From an uncultured Clostridia bacterium (GTDB lineage: Bacteria > Bacillota > Clostridia > Christensenellales > Borkfalkiaceae): 32,221 nt of DNA. Below are positions 30,903-32,221 of the stretch, piece after piece. The notes under the pieces were generated by a model that ran no database searches, was not told where the DNA came from, and worked only from the letters and a program-made list of their open reading frames with translations. The stretch is from NCBI GenBank assembly GCA_947589565.1, contig CANQBW010000020.1, forward strand, positions 1 to 32,221. The letters run 5' to 3'. Position 1 is the stretch's first letter, and each line of letters begins with the position of its first letter. The translations under genes and the position numbers were made by a program.

Positions 30903-31988
30903 TTACTTAATTCCCTCCGGCGTCTCCACGACGGTGGTGCCGACGTCGGTAACCTCGAACTTGCTCTCGACGACTTCATTCATCGTGAATCCCAAAATGC
31001 TTGCGAAAACCGTCGCTTTGATTTCGATTTTCATCGGAACGCCCTCCTTCGTTTGGATATCGAAGGTAAGTTCTCCGTCGAGAGAGAACAGACTCGACGA
31101 GTCCATTGCTTCCCCGAGTTCCTCTTCGAGTTTCTTCAAGAAGACGCCCTTTCCTCCCTCATTGATGACGATCCCCGTCTCGCTCGGAATGAAGCAGGTC
31201 TGGTCGAACCCATCCAACTCCTCATTCTCGGCGCCGTCCTCGAAATATTTCCCTAAATCCACACCCGCGAGGGTCAGATCGGTGACTTTCTCGTATCCTT
31301 TCGCCGTTTTTTTCCAGACCTTGATTTCGCCGTCCTCATTCTCTAAATAGGCAGACTCCTCTCCGACCTGCACGATCGCCTTGTCCCCGTCGCACTTGAC
31401 GGTCACTGCCTCGCTCTCCGTCCGCTTCTCACCCATCATCTCGATCGAAATGGAGGTGGAGTTCGTTTGGGTAAAGTTTTCGCCCGGATTTGCGGAGATA
31501 AGATAGACAAAGTAGCTTTTGGAGATCATGCCGTCGTAGTCCGCGCGATCGATGTAGTAGCGGAAACGCTTGTCTCCGTTCTCCTTGGTCTCGAAGACTT
31601 TCGCGGAGAAGGAAGTCTCCTCCTCTTCGGCGGAAGACGCGCCCGAAGAGGTCTTCTCCGCGGTCGAAGTGTAGGTGACCTTGACCTTCTTTCCCGAGAC
31701 GACCTTGTCGTCCTCATCGAGACGATCTGTATTTAAATTCTTGATGGTCTTTTTGGAAATGCTGCTCTCATGGGAGTACTTTTTGATGTCGATCTTGTAG
31801 ACGTCTCCGCTGAACTCCCCTTCGAGCGCCTGAACGGCGTCCTGCTCGTTTTCGTAGCTCTCCTCCGAGAAGGTCCCTTCGAACCCGTGAACGGGGTCGG
31901 GCGTCTCCGCCTCCTCTCCGCAGGCGGAAAAGCCCACAAGTCCGACCGTCAGAGTCACTCCCATCAGAATACTTAAAAATTTTTTCAT
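30903..31988 (-). CDS. lipoprotein of unknown function
   Basis: A 361-residue secreted lipoprotein, signal sequence 'MKKFLSILMGVTLTVGLVGF' and lipobox FSAC (lipidated C23). The start at 31988 has GGGGGAA upstream; the next ATG upstream lies on the promoter -10 box. The mature part is acidic, strand-rich and has an 'EKTSSGASSAEEEE' low-complexity stretch; it ends in a sandwich-like 'LTFDIQTKEGVPMKIEIKAT'. No family was recognised. It is transcribed alone. Confidence 0.8.
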   Translation of the reverse strand: MKKFLSILMGVTLTVGLVGFSACGEEAETPDPVHGFEGTFSEESYENEQDAVQALEGEFSGDVYKIDIKKYSHESSISKKTIKNLNTDRLDEDDKVVSGKKVKVTYTSTAEKTSSGASSAEEEETSFSAKVFETKENGDKRFRYYIDRADYDGMISKSYFVYLISANPGENFTQTNSTSISIEMMGEKRTESEAVTVKCDGDKAIVQVGEESAYLENEDGEIKVWKKTAKGYEKVTDLTLAGVDLGKYFEDGAENEELDGFDQTCFIPSETGIVINEGGKGVFLKKLEEELGEAMDSSSLFSLDGELTFDIQTKEGVPMKIEIKATVFASILGFTMNEVVESKFEVTDVGTTVVETPEGIK

Positions 31989-32018
31989 ATTTTCATTCCC
32001 CCTGTGTGCGATATTCAT

Positions 32019-32047
32019 ATTTTATCACAAAAATGATGAAAATACAA
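32019..32047 (-). promoter_or_regulatory. promoter of the lipoprotein gene
   Basis: Minus strand TTGTAT (32042-32047), 17-base spacer, TAAAAT (32019-32024). Confidence 0.55.
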
Positions 32048-32080
32048 ATAAAATCAAAGTCTTTTGGAAAATTTTTCAAA

Positions 32081-32111
32081 ATATAAAAACGGCGGCAATT
32101 TCTGCCGCCGT
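32081..32111 (-). terminator. terminator of the S1-domain gene
   Basis: ACGGCGGCA (32089-32097) pairs with TGCCGCCGT (32103-32111). On the minus strand it is followed by TTTTTATATTTT, a typical intrinsic terminator 12 bases after the stop. Confidence 0.85.
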
Positions 32112-32122
32112 CCTATCTTGTT

Positions 32123-32221
32123 TCATGAAAGTTTTTCGATGAGCTTGAAGTCGACGCCCTTTTCGCCGATCTTGATGATCTCGACCTTGACCGTGTCGCC
32201 CACGGAGAGGACGTCTTCGAC
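32123..32221 (-). CDS. S1 RNA-binding domain protein, C-terminal end (partial)
   Basis: The last 32 codons before TGA, cut by the window edge. 'VEDVLSVGDTVKVEIIKIGE' followed by KGVDFKLIEKLS is the second half of an S1 (OB-fold) RNA-binding domain. Polynucleotide phosphorylase ends in such a domain and is a good candidate; other S1 proteins would look the same in this fragment. Confidence 0.7.
   Translation of the reverse strand, partial: VEDVLSVGDTVKVEIIKIGEKGVDFKLIEKLS

Overview
The window looks like a chromosomal segment of an uncultured Clostridia-like Firmicute. The evidence is the gene order plsX-rnc-smc-ftsY and ylxM-ffh-rpsP-khpA, the strong AGGAGG-type ribosome binding sites, the TTGACA-17-TATAAT promoters, and secreted lipoproteins with typical lipoboxes. 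The genus cannot be read from the sequence.

Region 1 (1-7643) is an accessory island that is richer in A+T. It carries a ParE/YefM-type toxin-antitoxin pair and a restriction-modification operon on the minus strand. That operon encodes a short methylase-like subunit, an Eco57I-like methylase with NPPY, an unknown 121-residue protein, and an 827-residue GIY-YIG plus SF2-helicase nuclease. Divergent from it is a small XRE regulator whose C-terminus has been cut off by a frameshift. Two matched TGTG-N5-CACA operators lie in and beside a perfect consensus promoter between regulator and methylases, the layout of a controller-protein switch. Further on are two small genes of unknown role. At 7618-7643 the sequence reads as the last ~26 bases of a tRNA gene (T-arm to CCA) followed by its terminator, with no 5' part. 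This is best explained as the distal attachment-site scar of an island integrated into a tRNA gene that lies to the left of the window.

Region 2 (8003-15345): a lipoprotein, an ABC ATPase and two FtsX-like permeases form one plus-strand operon. Convergent to it are a ferredoxin-type aldo/keto reductase and a HAD phosphatase. An orphan LolD-like ATPase follows, then a cluster of long GC-rich hairpins.

Region 3 (15346-19978): a thioredoxin-fold lipoprotein, and a 1084-residue hybrid sensor kinase with two periplasmic-binding-type sensor domains and two receiver domains.

Region 4 (20022-30377) is the conserved core: plsX-rnc-smc, then ftsY with a membrane-protein gene, then ylxM-ffh-rpsP-khpA. 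These serve phospholipid synthesis, RNA processing, chromosome condensation, protein targeting and translation. The 3' end of each of the three groups is followed within 0-5 bases by members of a modular, structured repeat family. Paired changes between copies preserve the stems, and a conserved internal loop holds two tandem G-A motifs. I regard this repeat system as the most interesting undescribed feature here.

Region 5 (30494-32221): a mazF-type endoribonuclease gene without a visible antitoxin, another lipoprotein, and the last 32 codons of an S1-domain protein.
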